Assembly (NCBI GenBank): GCA_017449065.1
Contig: JAFSKF010000052.1
Location: forward strand, 62,001-126,000
DNA from: Bacteroidales bacterium
GTDB lineage: Bacteria > Bacteroidota > Bacteroidia > Bacteroidales > UBA3663
DNA: 64,000 nucleotides
Direction: 5' to 3'
Shown here: positions 8,755 through 17,320 of the stretch, piece after piece
Position numbering within the stretch: position 1 is the stretch's first letter
Layout: each line of letters opens with the position of its first letter
Position numbers and translations under genes: made by a program
The notes under the pieces: generated by a model
Told to the model about the DNA's origin: nothing
What the model saw: the letters and a program-made list of their open reading frames with translations, nothing else
Database searches by the model: none

Positions 8755-9876
8755 TCACTTTTTCAGGAATGCCATCAGAGCTTCCTTGTTTTGGACAGGT
8801 GTGGTAGTAGGTCTTCCCAAATCTTTACGGTTACCCTTCTTCACCTTCACCTCCACAAGAACCGGTCCTTCTGAGAGATTCTTCAATGCCTCGACCAGTT
8901 CTTCCTTATTTTCTACTGAGACTGTTGCCTTGTAACCCACTGCCTTTGCCACCGCAGGCAAATCAATCTTCAAGCCAACGGTAGGCTGACCGCCTACGCT
9001 GTCGTGTGCTCCGTTGTTGAACACTACGTGCACGTAGTTCTTAGGCTCCTTGCTGGCCACGATAGCCATGCTTCCCATGTGCATAATGGCAGCACCGTCT
9101 CCGTCAAAGCACCAGACACGGCGGTCGGGCTGTGCCATCGCAATACCCAGGGCAATCTGAGAGGCGTGCCCCATACTGCCTACGGTCAGGAAATCCCGTT
9201 CGTGACTCTGGTTCATGGCAGCACGGTATTCGAACAGCTCGCGGCTGATCATACCGGTGGTGCTCACGATGCAGTCCTTCTCGCCAAGGGCAGCGGCTAC
9301 GGTCCGGATGGCCTCTTCTCTTGAAAGGTTAAGGGTTATTGGTGATAGGTTATTGACGAGTTTATAGTCCTCGAAAGTATCTTTCTCTATCACCAGGGCA
9401 TAGACTTCCTTATTCCGGAGGGCCTTGACGGCTTTGGCTATCTGCTTTTCTGCCTTGTCTTCTTCCTTGCTCAATACGTCGAAGTTGATACCCATCGTAT
9501 TCAAGAGGCCGGTGGTTACCTTTCCCTGCTTGACGTGCTGCGGTTCGTCGTGTACCCCCGGGCGACCGCGCCACCCGATGAGCAACAGGACTGGGATGTT
9601 ATATACCTCCGGATCGGTAAGCGAGGCTATCGGGTTGATGATATTTCCCTCTCCGCTGTTCTGCATATACACGCAGGCGGGCTGTCCCGTTGCCAGATAG
9701 TGACCGGCAGCAATGCCAACGGCTGCACCCTCGTTGGCGGCAATGATGTTATGCCGTGCATCGCAATGGTCTGTGATGTAGGCACAGATGTTCTTCAGCA
9801 GGCTATCGGGAACACCTGCAAAGCAGTCAATACCGTTCTCTCTCAGTTTCTCAATAAAATATTCCGGACGTATCAT
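8755..9876 (-). CDS. aepY: Phosphonopyruvate decarboxylase
   Basis: This thiamine-diphosphate enzyme decarboxylates phosphonopyruvate to phosphonoacetaldehyde. That step makes the unfavourable PEP mutase reaction run forward. The 373-residue protein has the N-terminal PYR domain with the catalytic glutamate in ANEGAAVGIA (Glu50). The C-terminal PP domain has the TPP/Mg motif GDGAA (259-263) leading to FNN (286-288). NNGAHDSVGGQPT is typical of the family. Its ATG overlaps the stop of the upstream PEP mutase gene by one base (TAATG), so the two enzymes are translationally coupled. Function is well supported by sequence and by the neighbouring genes. Confidence 0.93.
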   Translation of the reverse strand: MIRPEYFIEKLRENGIDCFAGVPDSLLKNICAYITDHCDARHNIIAANEGAAVGIAAGHYLATGQPACVYMQNSGEGNIINPIASLTDPEVYNIPVLLLIGWRGRPGVHDEPQHVKQGKVTTGLLNTMGINFDVLSKEEDKAEKQIAKAVKALRNKEVYALVIEKDTFEDYKLVNNLSPITLNLSREEAIRTVAAALGEKDCIVSTTGMISRELFEYRAAMNQSHERDFLTVGSMGHASQIALGIAMAQPDRRVWCFDGDGAAIMHMGSMAIVASKEPKNYVHVVFNNGAHDSVGGQPTVGLKIDLPAVAKAVGYKATVSVENKEELVEALKNLSEGPVLVEVKVKKGNRKDLGRPTTTPVQNKEALMAFLKK

Positions 9877-11885
9877 TATTGCTCGGGGATTAAGGTGATG
9901 ATTTCTTTAATAGACATGCACTTGTCATCACACTCCTTGGCACGGTGGTTCTCCAGAATGGTGCGTGCGGCATTCTGCATGGCGGGGAAGCCTGTACGGG
10001 TAAGCTGGTTGGCGTAGATAACCACGTTCACGCCCCTGTCCTTGAACTCCTGTTCTGTTACCGTATTGAAGGAAGTAGGAACAACAACTATTGGCGTAGC
10101 GCTGTTCTTCTCTCGGAACTTCTCAACAAATTCGAAAATCTCAGCAGGATCTTTCTTGCGGCTGTGGATCATGATGGCATCAGCTCCTGCCTCGCTGAAA
10201 GCAAAGGCACGCTTCAGGGCATCTTCCATTCCCTGTTCCAGAATCAGAGACTCGATGCGGGCACAGATCATGAACTCCTTGGTCTTCTGGGCTTTCTTTC
10301 CGGCACGGATCTTCTCGCAGAAGTCAGGAATGGCTGCCTGTGTCTGTTTCACCTCGGTTCCAAAGAGGCTGTTTTTCTTGAGTCCCGTCTTGTCCTCGAT
10401 GATTACCATCGACACGCCCATACGCTCCAGCGAGCGGACGGTATAGACGAAATGTTCGGTCAGGCCGCCTGTATCTCCGTCGAAGATGATAGGCTTGGTT
10501 GTCACCTCCATGATGTCATCAATCGTACGGAAGCGGCTGGTCATATCCACCAGTTCAATATCGGGCTTGCCCTTGGCGGTGGAGTCGCAGAGCGAGCTAA
10601 TCCACATGGCGTCGAACTGGTAGGTCTTGCCCTCCTGCAGCACCTTGGTATTCTCTACAATCAGGCCGGTAATGCCGCTATGGGCCTCCATGGCAGTCAC
10701 CAGTCCCTTCATATTGATAAGCTTGCGCAGGCGTCCGCGACGGACATCCGGCATGCTGGCTTCTGCACGGTGGCTGGCATCCAGTTCCTTATACACCGGA
10801 TTGTTGCTGTAAGGATACTCGACCAGCTTGCCTCCGTATTCTGCAAGGATCTCACATACCTCCTGCCGGATCGGTTTCTGGAAGCCCTCGCACCAGTCGT
10901 TGCCGTGTACTACATAGTCGGGACGCAGGGCCTCAAGGTTCTCCTTATAAGAGAGTGTCTTCTGTTCCACCACACGCTCCACTCCGGCCAGGTTTTCGAA
11001 CAGAGCCTTGCGTTCGGTAAAGGGTATCAGCGGATAGCGCTTGTAGCTGCTCACTGCTTCGTCGCTCAGCACGCCCACCGTCAGGCGACCCAAGCGGCGG
11101 GCTTTGTTGATAATCGCGATGTGTCCGCTGTGGATGTACTCTGTGCTGAAGCACATATAGACCGTGCGCTCGTTGATTTCTGCCACCTTCTTGCTGACAA
11201 CCTCCAGGTCTTCAGGAGTGTCAATCTCTGCGCAGAGCATGTTCTTGACGTCGCAAGGACAGATCTTGCACCGGTCGCTGACCTCGTTGAAGGCGTTCTC
11301 TGCATAGCACTTGCGGTTGTCGCTCTCGCAGAACTTCTCAATATGCTGGAGCCATACCAGCCAGTCTTCTTTAAGTATCTTGTAGAGGGGCTGGGCGGCC
11401 ATGGCATTGTCGAAGAACTCAATGCCCACCTTCTCGATCCTGCCGTCCTTGATAACTGCCTTGAAGTCTTTCTCCGGCAGGGGCAAAGTGCTGCTTACTG
11501 CCATGCAGCTCACGGGGCTGTCGATGACGGCTTCCATCACGAGGCTCTCGAAGACCAGGTCGCCGTGCATCAGGATGATGTCGTCATCCTTCAGCTGCTC
11601 TTTCGCGCAATAGATGCTGTAGATGTAGTTGGTCTTGTCGTAGAGCGGGTTATTGACAAAGGTGAACTTGAGAGGCAGATGCAGGGCATCGCAATAGTCC
11701 ACCAGGACTTTGTCGTAATAGCCCGTGGTCATTACAACCTCATTGATTCCAAAAGACACCAGCAACTGCAGTTGGCGGCTTAATATCGTATTGTGAGTGG
11801 AAATCTCCGTCATACACTTCGGATGCTCGGAGGTGAGTACCCCCATCCGATGACCCAGACCACTGTTAAGAATTAACGCTTTCAT
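9876..11885 (-). CDS. aepX: Three-domain phosphonate enzyme: LicC/PntC-like nucleotidyltransferase + HxGH cytidylyltransferase-like domain + PEP mutase
   Basis: The 669-residue fusion has three catalytic-type domains. Residues 1-235 are a MobA/LicC-like nucleotidyltransferase (LNSGLGHRMG at 6-15, HPKCM at 21-25, HGDLVFE at 107-113, DTPEDLE at 222-228), the type that makes CMP-phosphonates. Residues 240-375 are a TagD-like cytidylyltransferase fold with HSGH at 252-255 and VVHGNDW at 325-331. Residues 385-669 are phosphoenolpyruvate mutase, with the diagnostic EDKTGLKKNS (497-506, consensus EDKxxxxxNS) and IIFDGDTGG (466-474). The mutase converts PEP to phosphonopyruvate. The N-terminal domain likely activates the finished phosphonate for LicD. 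The role of the middle domain is open. Mutase-nucleotidyltransferase fusions are known; two different nucleotidyltransferase folds in one chain is notable. Confidence 0.92.
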   Translation of the reverse strand: MKALILNSGLGHRMGVLTSEHPKCMTEISTHNTILSRQLQLLVSFGINEVVMTTGYYDKVLVDYCDALHLPLKFTFVNNPLYDKTNYIYSIYCAKEQLKDDDIILMHGDLVFESLVMEAVIDSPVSCMAVSSTLPLPEKDFKAVIKDGRIEKVGIEFFDNAMAAQPLYKILKEDWLVWLQHIEKFCESDNRKCYAENAFNEVSDRCKICPCDVKNMLCAEIDTPEDLEVVSKKVAEINERTVYMCFSTEYIHSGHIAIINKARRLGRLTVGVLSDEAVSSYKRYPLIPFTERKALFENLAGVERVVEQKTLSYKENLEALRPDYVVHGNDWCEGFQKPIRQEVCEILAEYGGKLVEYPYSNNPVYKELDASHRAEASMPDVRRGRLRKLINMKGLVTAMEAHSGITGLIVENTKVLQEGKTYQFDAMWISSLCDSTAKGKPDIELVDMTSRFRTIDDIMEVTTKPIIFDGDTGGLTEHFVYTVRSLERMGVSMVIIEDKTGLKKNSLFGTEVKQTQAAIPDFCEKIRAGKKAQKTKEFMICARIESLILEQGMEDALKRAFAFSEAGADAIMIHSRKKDPAEIFEFVEKFREKNSATPIVVVPTSFNTVTEQEFKDRGVNVVIYANQLTRTGFPAMQNAARTILENHRAKECDDKCMSIKEIITLIPEQ

Positions 11886-11945
11886 ATTTCATCAAAACTG
11901 AAAGTTGCTACTCAAAAATAAAAGTAGTTACAGTTTTTACGTATT

Positions 11946-12704
11946 TTATGGATTCAGTAATTGTCCGACCAGACCTGCAAGGTCATTCAGCTGCAACATA
12001 TTCGGACCATCGCTCAATGCCTGATCCGGATCGGGATGCACCTCGAAGAAATAGCCCGTTGCACCGAAGGCTTTAGCTGCGAGCGCCATCGAAGGAACAA
12101 ACTCCCGATTGCCTCCGGTCTTGCCTCCTGCTGCTCCGGGGCGTTGCACGGAATGTGTGCAATCCATAATCACCGTAGGAACCAGCTTCAGCATATCCGG
12201 AATGTTGCGGAAATCGACCACCAGGTTATTATATCCGAAAGTGTTGCCCCGTTCCGTAAGCCAGACATTCGGATTTCCGCTCTCCTTCACTTTCTGCACC
12301 GGATATTGCATATCCTGTCCGGAAAGGAACTGCGCCTTCTTGATGTTGACGGTCTTTCCGGTCTTTGCTGCCGCTACCAGCAGGTCGGTCTGACGGCACA
12401 AGAATGCCGGAATCTGCAAGACATCCACCACCTCAGCCGCAGGAGCCGCCTGCCAAGCCTCGTGAATATCGGTCAGCAGTCGCAAGCCATATTTGCTCTT
12501 GATGTCCGCCAGCATCTGCAAGCCCTTGTCCAAACCGGGACCGCGATACGATGAGATGGAAGTGCGGTTGGCCTTATCGAACGACGATTTGAAAATTATG
12601 TCGGTGCCCAATGTCCGATTGATTCGGACCAACTCGGAAGCCACGCTTTCCAGACATTCCATCGATTCGATGACGCACGGACCGGCGATAAATACAGGTG
12701 TCAT
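11946..12704 (-). CDS. kdsA: 3-deoxy-8-phosphooctulonate synthase (Kdo-8-P synthase)
   Basis: The enzyme condenses PEP with arabinose-5-phosphate to give Kdo-8-phosphate. The 252-residue TIM barrel shows FIAGPCVIES (5-14), FKSSFDKANRTS, the QIPAFLCRQTDLL segment, and the metal-site region MDCTHSVQRPG. It is about 30 residues shorter than the E. coli enzyme. The downstream PEP mutase also uses PEP as substrate. The arabinose-5-phosphate isomerase gene lies 26 bases upstream, so both early Kdo steps are supplied from this operon, but kdsB and kdsC are not in the window. Whether this is the cell's only copy or one dedicated to this glycan cannot be told here. Confidence 0.93.
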   Translation of the reverse strand: MTPVFIAGPCVIESMECLESVASELVRINRTLGTDIIFKSSFDKANRTSISSYRGPGLDKGLQMLADIKSKYGLRLLTDIHEAWQAAPAAEVVDVLQIPAFLCRQTDLLVAAAKTGKTVNIKKAQFLSGQDMQYPVQKVKESGNPNVWLTERGNTFGYNNLVVDFRNIPDMLKLVPTVIMDCTHSVQRPGAAGGKTGGNREFVPSMALAAKAFGATGYFFEVHPDPDQALSDGPNMLQLNDLAGLVGQLLNP

Positions 12705-12730
12705 ATTTCTTTTCTGCTGTTAATGTTTAT

Positions 12731-13705
12731 TTAAGCACAGGCAAACCAGTCGATAATGCCGCAGAACTGTTCCTGTTCATCGAGCACAATCAGCGCATGA
12801 ATGAAGTTCTTCTGCATCAGATCGCCCGCGTAGGAAATTTTATCGTTCACATGAATCAGTTTCGGATGACGGCTCATAATGTCCCCCACCTTCAATTTGA
12901 AGAAATCTTCGCGATACTTCTGCATGGCACGACGCACATCGCCATCGGTAATGATGCCTGCCACTTGAGACTTTGCAGGATCGTCCGGATCGGGAACCAA
13001 CGCCACCACCAGACCTTTCTTGCCTTCGCTGATTTTGATAATCACATCGGAAAGCATATCCAGCGGAGACACTTTCCAGGTTTCGAGCATCTCGGAATCC
13101 ATAAAATCGCGTACTCGTCCCAACAAGCGCTTGCCCAAACTGCCACCCGGATGGAACTGGGCGAAGTCACTCTCTTTGAAATTACGGGAACAGATCAGGG
13201 CACTTGCCAAAGCATCGCCCATGGCCAACGTGGCGGCTGTGCTCGATGTGGGCGCCAGGTTCAACGGATCAGCTTCACGCGCTACCGAAATATTCAGATG
13301 GACCTTCGAATAGCGGGCCAGCAGCGACTCCGAATTTCCGGAAATACCGATAATCGGAATATGCCGTTCCAAAATGAGCGGAATAAAACGGAGCAGTTCG
13401 TCGGTATTGCCGCTATAGGAAATCGCCATCACGACATCGCCCGAAGCAATCATGCCCAAATCGCCATGATAGGCATCCAGGGGGTTCAAATAGAACGAAG
13501 GGGTACCTGTCGAAGCCAATGTGGCTGCAATCTTACTACCGATATGGCCCGATTTACCAACACCGGTTACGATTACTTTGCCAGAACAATTCCGGATGAG
13601 CGCTACCGCCTCCTCGAACTCTTTTCCCATGCGGGGAATCAAATCGAGAATCGCCTGTGCCTCAATCTCCAGGCATCTGATACCGGTTTCAAGAATCTGA
13701 TTCAT
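12731..13705 (-). CDS. kdsD: Arabinose-5-phosphate isomerase (KpsF/KdsD, SIS + CBS domains)
   Basis: The product interconverts ribulose-5-phosphate and arabinose-5-phosphate, feeding KdsA next door. The 324-residue protein has an N-terminal SIS sugar-isomerase domain (about 35-180) with VTGVGKSGHIG, LNPLDAYHGDLGM and LAPTSSTAATLAMGDAL. Two CBS domains follow (about 200-320). This is the normal KdsD/KpsF architecture and length. It lies 31 bases after glf and 26 bases before kdsA. The choice between symbols kdsD and kpsF depends on whether the Kdo goes to LPS or to capsule, which sequence alone does not decide. Confidence 0.92.
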   Translation of the reverse strand: MNQILETGIRCLEIEAQAILDLIPRMGKEFEEAVALIRNCSGKVIVTGVGKSGHIGSKIAATLASTGTPSFYLNPLDAYHGDLGMIASGDVVMAISYSGNTDELLRFIPLILERHIPIIGISGNSESLLARYSKVHLNISVAREADPLNLAPTSSTAATLAMGDALASALICSRNFKESDFAQFHPGGSLGKRLLGRVRDFMDSEMLETWKVSPLDMLSDVIIKISEGKKGLVVALVPDPDDPAKSQVAGIITDGDVRRAMQKYREDFFKLKVGDIMSRHPKLIHVNDKISYAGDLMQKNFIHALIVLDEQEQFCGIIDWFACA

Positions 13706-13736
13706 CGTTCATTCTTCTATATTAAGGTTCCCGATA

Positions 13737-14867
13737 TTAAAGATCCACAGACAGGGCCTTTTCTATGACAGGAGCCATGTCGTAATACTTGTATTCAGCC
13801 AACCGACCTCCGAACAGCACGTTTCCTTCACGAGCTGCCAACGCACGATATTCGTCAGCCAAACGGTTGTTACGCTCGTCGTTCACCGGATAATAGGGTT
13901 CCATCCTCTCTTTGTATTCGGTGCTATACTCGCGAGAAATCACCGTCTTCGGACAATCATAGACCTGCTGCCCGAACATCTCGAAATGCTTGTGCTCGAT
14001 GATGCGGGTATAAGGGACGTCTCTTTCGGTATAATTGATGACGGCATTACCCTGATAGTTCGGTACATCGAGCGTTTCCGTCTCGAAACGGACCGTACGC
14101 CAGTCAAGTTTTCCTAACCGATAATCGAAATATTCATCAAGGGCTCCGGTATAAACCAGTTTGTCGGCCACCTCCTGCCAGTTCTGCTTGTACTCCTTGA
14201 AGAAATCGCAAGCCGTGCGTGTCTCCACTCCTTGCAGCAAAGCGTCAATCAGCACGTTGTAGCCTCCCTTGGGGATGCCTTGATACAAATCGTTGAAATA
14301 GTTGTTATCGAAAACCAAGCGGACCGGCAGGCGCTTGATGATGAAAGCCGGCAATTCGGAACAAGGCCTTCCCCACTGCTTTTCGGTATAGCCCTTAATC
14401 AGTGCCTCGTAAATATCTTTTCCGATGAGCACTTGTGCCTGTTCCTCCAGGTTGCGAGGTTCCAAGGCTCCTTCTGCCTTCATTTTCGCCAAAGCCTCGG
14501 ATTTTTGTTCCTCAATCTTCGCAGTAGCCTCTGCCGGGGTCGTCACTCCCCACATCTGATAGAACGTGTTCATATTGAACGGCAGATTGTATAACTTGTC
14601 CTTATAATTGGCAACCGGACAATTGGTGTATCGGTTAAACTCGACAAACGAATTGACAAAATCCCAGACTTCCTTGTTCGAAGTGTGAAAGATATGCGCA
14701 CCGTATTTGTGGACGTGAATACCTTCCTGGTCCTCACAATACACATTACCGCCCAAATGGCTGCGACGATCGATAACCAGGCAACGCTTTCCCAACTGAG
14801 TGGCCCGGTAAGCGATTACGGCACCGAACAACCCGGCACCTACAATCAGATAGTCATATCGTTTCAT
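13737..14867 (-). CDS. glf: UDP-galactopyranose mutase
   Basis: This FAD enzyme converts UDP-galactopyranose to UDP-galactofuranose, so galactofuranose is a predicted component of the glycan. The 376-residue protein starts with the dinucleotide-binding VGAGLFGAVIA (7-17). It continues with the family segments HKYGAHIFHTSN, EKQWGRP and GYTEKQW, and the C-terminal FGGRLAEYKYYDM. Length is normal. Its start overlaps the stop of the flippase gene by four bases (ATGA), giving tight coupling. Confidence 0.95.
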   Translation of the reverse strand: MKRYDYLIVGAGLFGAVIAYRATQLGKRCLVIDRRSHLGGNVYCEDQEGIHVHKYGAHIFHTSNKEVWDFVNSFVEFNRYTNCPVANYKDKLYNLPFNMNTFYQMWGVTTPAEATAKIEEQKSEALAKMKAEGALEPRNLEEQAQVLIGKDIYEALIKGYTEKQWGRPCSELPAFIIKRLPVRLVFDNNYFNDLYQGIPKGGYNVLIDALLQGVETRTACDFFKEYKQNWQEVADKLVYTGALDEYFDYRLGKLDWRTVRFETETLDVPNYQGNAVINYTERDVPYTRIIEHKHFEMFGQQVYDCPKTVISREYSTEYKERMEPYYPVNDERNNRLADEYRALAAREGNVLFGGRLAEYKYYDMAPVIEKALSVDL

Positions 14868-16363
14868 TTGCGTAACAGTTTTTCGTCAACAATCCGATTG
14901 ATTGGCTCAGAAATCCGAAGCTTGTACATCAGGAACAAGGCGGCAACAGCCAACAGAATGCTTCGTACAGCACCATCAGCAATGGCGGAATACCAAGACT
15001 GCGATTCATCGAGCAACGTCGGAATCAGGAAGTTCAAACCATACAAAAGTGCAATCAGTATCACTACACGCAAATGCGCCCAGGAAACCGGATGCACTTT
15101 CAAGGTTAACTGAACCAGACATTGCTGGAAACTATAGATCAGGATGCTGGCAATCAGCGTAGCCAAGGCTGCACCCGTCAGACCCAATATCGGAATGAAA
15201 TAAAGATTGGTGCCGTAGGTGATAAACGTCATCACGATGGTTATGATCAATGTCAGGTAATAGTATTTGGAGAAACTCATGATCACATTGCCAAAATTGA
15301 AGACACCGAACACGACCTTCGAAAGACCTAAGAAAAGCACAGCCCAACGTATCTGCGAATAAATCTCGCCATGAGGAATCAGGGCAAATATATTATCGAG
15401 ATTCACCCAGACAAAAAGCAGGATTACCGAAGCCGCCAGCATCTGATGGACACTCACCTGCCGGTACAAATCCTTCACTTTAAGCATATCATTGTCTTTC
15501 ATGGCCTGTGCCGCCAAAGGCGACGCAATGGGCGAAATATTGCGCAAAGGCATATTGGTCACTTCAGCAATATTCAGCGCAATGACATACACACCCACGT
15601 CGTACAGACCTTTCAGATTCGTCAGCTGGAAAACGTCCATCTGAGCCATCAGGTTGCCGCTGATAGCGGAAATCATCAGGAACCCGGTGTACCAACCGAC
15701 TTTTTTCCGCAGTTCCGGAGTAACATACGACCAATCATGGCGCATCTCCGCTCCTCCGATCCGGATGGAATAGAAGCCTGTCACCAGCATGCAGATTCCA
15801 TAGGCTATGATATAGGAAAGAATCAGTCCTGTTACGTCGATGAGCCTGAAGCCGTATGCCAGATACATACCCAATATAAACACTCGCATTCCCACTTCAC
15901 GAACCAGTTTGGGAATGGCGATTCGCATATTGATGTTGGCGTATGCTTCGAAGAACTGCCAAAAGGCCAGAACAACGAAGAGGGGAATGACGTAATAGAA
16001 GAAATCTCCAAACTGGGCATCTTTTTTACCGAAGTACTCGATTAAAGGTGTCTTGAAAATCAAATACAGCACCCCGAACACCAGACATCCGACAATCGGC
16101 AATAGCAGATAATAGTAGAAGAAACCATGATTGCCCGTTTTTTCATCCTTGAAATACGGGAAAAACCGCATGCCGCTGCTGGGTGCTCCTAACATTGCCA
16201 GCAGACTGATGATATAAGCCACCTCGTAGAGCACACGCGTCAGACCGATCACATCCGGATCGAGATATTTGGTCATGATGCAGAAAGTCGTGAAGATGCC
16301 TAACAAGACACCCACGTAGTTGACCGAAGTTGCTTTCACCGCCTGACGGATGACAATACCCAT
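14864..16363 (-). CDS. Wzx-type polysaccharide flippase (MATE/MOP superfamily)
   Basis: This 499-residue protein has about 14 hydrophobic segments and the usual flippase N-terminus (GIVIRQAVKATSVNYVGVLL at 2-21). It should move undecaprenyl-linked repeat units across the inner membrane. It overlaps glf by four bases and follows rfbD by 37 bases. No Wzy polymerase or initiating phosphoglycosyl transferase is recognisable in the window. Those functions must be encoded elsewhere, or the glycan is not made by a full Wzx/Wzy system. Family assignment is firm; the cargo is inferred. Confidence 0.88.
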   Translation of the reverse strand: MGIVIRQAVKATSVNYVGVLLGIFTTFCIMTKYLDPDVIGLTRVLYEVAYIISLLAMLGAPSSGMRFFPYFKDEKTGNHGFFYYYLLLPIVGCLVFGVLYLIFKTPLIEYFGKKDAQFGDFFYYVIPLFVVLAFWQFFEAYANINMRIAIPKLVREVGMRVFILGMYLAYGFRLIDVTGLILSYIIAYGICMLVTGFYSIRIGGAEMRHDWSYVTPELRKKVGWYTGFLMISAISGNLMAQMDVFQLTNLKGLYDVGVYVIALNIAEVTNMPLRNISPIASPLAAQAMKDNDMLKVKDLYRQVSVHQMLAASVILLFVWVNLDNIFALIPHGEIYSQIRWAVLFLGLSKVVFGVFNFGNVIMSFSKYYYLTLIITIVMTFITYGTNLYFIPILGLTGAALATLIASILIYSFQQCLVQLTLKVHPVSWAHLRVVILIALLYGLNFLIPTLLDESQSWYSAIADGAVRSILLAVAALFLMYKLRISEPINRIVDEKLLRK

Positions 16364-16400
16364 GTTTCTTCTACCGTTTATGCTTTATATTTTCTGAGAC

Positions 16401-17309
16401 TTATATCGCGCCCAAATTCTTCAGACAGGTTTTCAAAGAGTCTGTCCAATAGGGAACCTTGATGCCGTAAACCTCCTTGATCTTGGTTTTATCGAACACA
16501 GAATAGGATGGACGCACCACCGGTGACGGGAACTCGTTGGAGTGGCATGGCTGCACGTCGCAGGCGGTTTGTCCGCTATATTCAGCAATCATCTTGGTGA
16601 AATCGTACCAGGAACAAACGCCCTCGTTCGAGAAATGATAAACACCGGCCTTGCTATAAGCGTCAGCTGACGACTCCTGCCGGTAATCAGCCAAAACCGT
16701 CATGATGGCATTGGCCAGATCAAGGGCGTATGTGGGCGTACCCACCTGATCGAACACGACCTTCAAAGCGGGCTTGGTTGCTGTCAGATTCAGCATGGTT
16801 TTGCAGAAATTCTTTCCGAATTCGCTATAGAGCCAGGCGGTACGAATGATGACGTGCTTGCAGCCTGTTGCCTTGATTTTCTGTTCGCCGTGAAGTTTGG
16901 TCAGGCCATAGACACCGGAAGGAGTTCCCTGCTGATCTTCCTTGCAAGGAACATTGTAGGGATCTTTACCGAAAACGTAGTCGGTAGAAATCTGAATCAG
17001 CAGACCGTTTACCTCTTTCATAGCTTTGGCCAGGTTCTCCGGAGCCTCAGCATTCAGCTTCTCGCAAAGTTCCTGATTGGTTTCAGCGGCATCGACATTC
17101 GTCCACGCTGCACAATTGACAATAGCACCAACCCCCTGTTCCTTCACCATCCGGCGAATGGCTTCCAGGTCGGTAATATCAAGGTAAGTGGTTTCGCAAC
17201 CCTCCACTTGATTCACATCCGTAAAAATATACTCGTCAACCGACTGTTTGCTGACAATTCGCATCTCATTGCCCAACTGGCCGTTGGCACCTGTCACTAA
17301 GATTTTCAT
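16401..17309 (-). CDS. rfbD: dTDP-4-dehydrorhamnose reductase
   Basis: The enzyme performs the last step to dTDP-L-rhamnose. The 302-residue short-chain dehydrogenase-type protein has the NAD(P) loop TGANGQLGNEM (6-16), the ISTDYVFG segment and catalytic YxxxK in VYGLTKLHGE. The RTAWLYSEFGKNF segment is also characteristic. It is 11 bases after rfbC. The first two pathway genes (rfbA, rfbB) are absent from the window, so they must lie elsewhere. Confidence 0.95.
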   Translation of the reverse strand: MKILVTGANGQLGNEMRIVSKQSVDEYIFTDVNQVEGCETTYLDITDLEAIRRMVKEQGVGAIVNCAAWTNVDAAETNQELCEKLNAEAPENLAKAMKEVNGLLIQISTDYVFGKDPYNVPCKEDQQGTPSGVYGLTKLHGEQKIKATGCKHVIIRTAWLYSEFGKNFCKTMLNLTATKPALKVVFDQVGTPTYALDLANAIMTVLADYRQESSADAYSKAGVYHFSNEGVCSWYDFTKMIAEYSGQTACDVQPCHSNEFPSPVVRPSYSVFDKTKIKEVYGIKVPYWTDSLKTCLKNLGAI

Positions 17310-17320
17310 AGTTTTCCTGC

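Noticed and set aside
9945-11783. Long open frame (about 610 codons) opposite the PEP mutase fusion
   Set aside because: Antisense shadow; leucine/valine/histidine-rich with no family features.
11913-11920. TATTTTTG on the minus strand as an internal promoter before the PEP mutase gene
   Set aside because: Fits the -7 pattern but lies in an A/T run with no -33 partner; not enough to claim an internal start.
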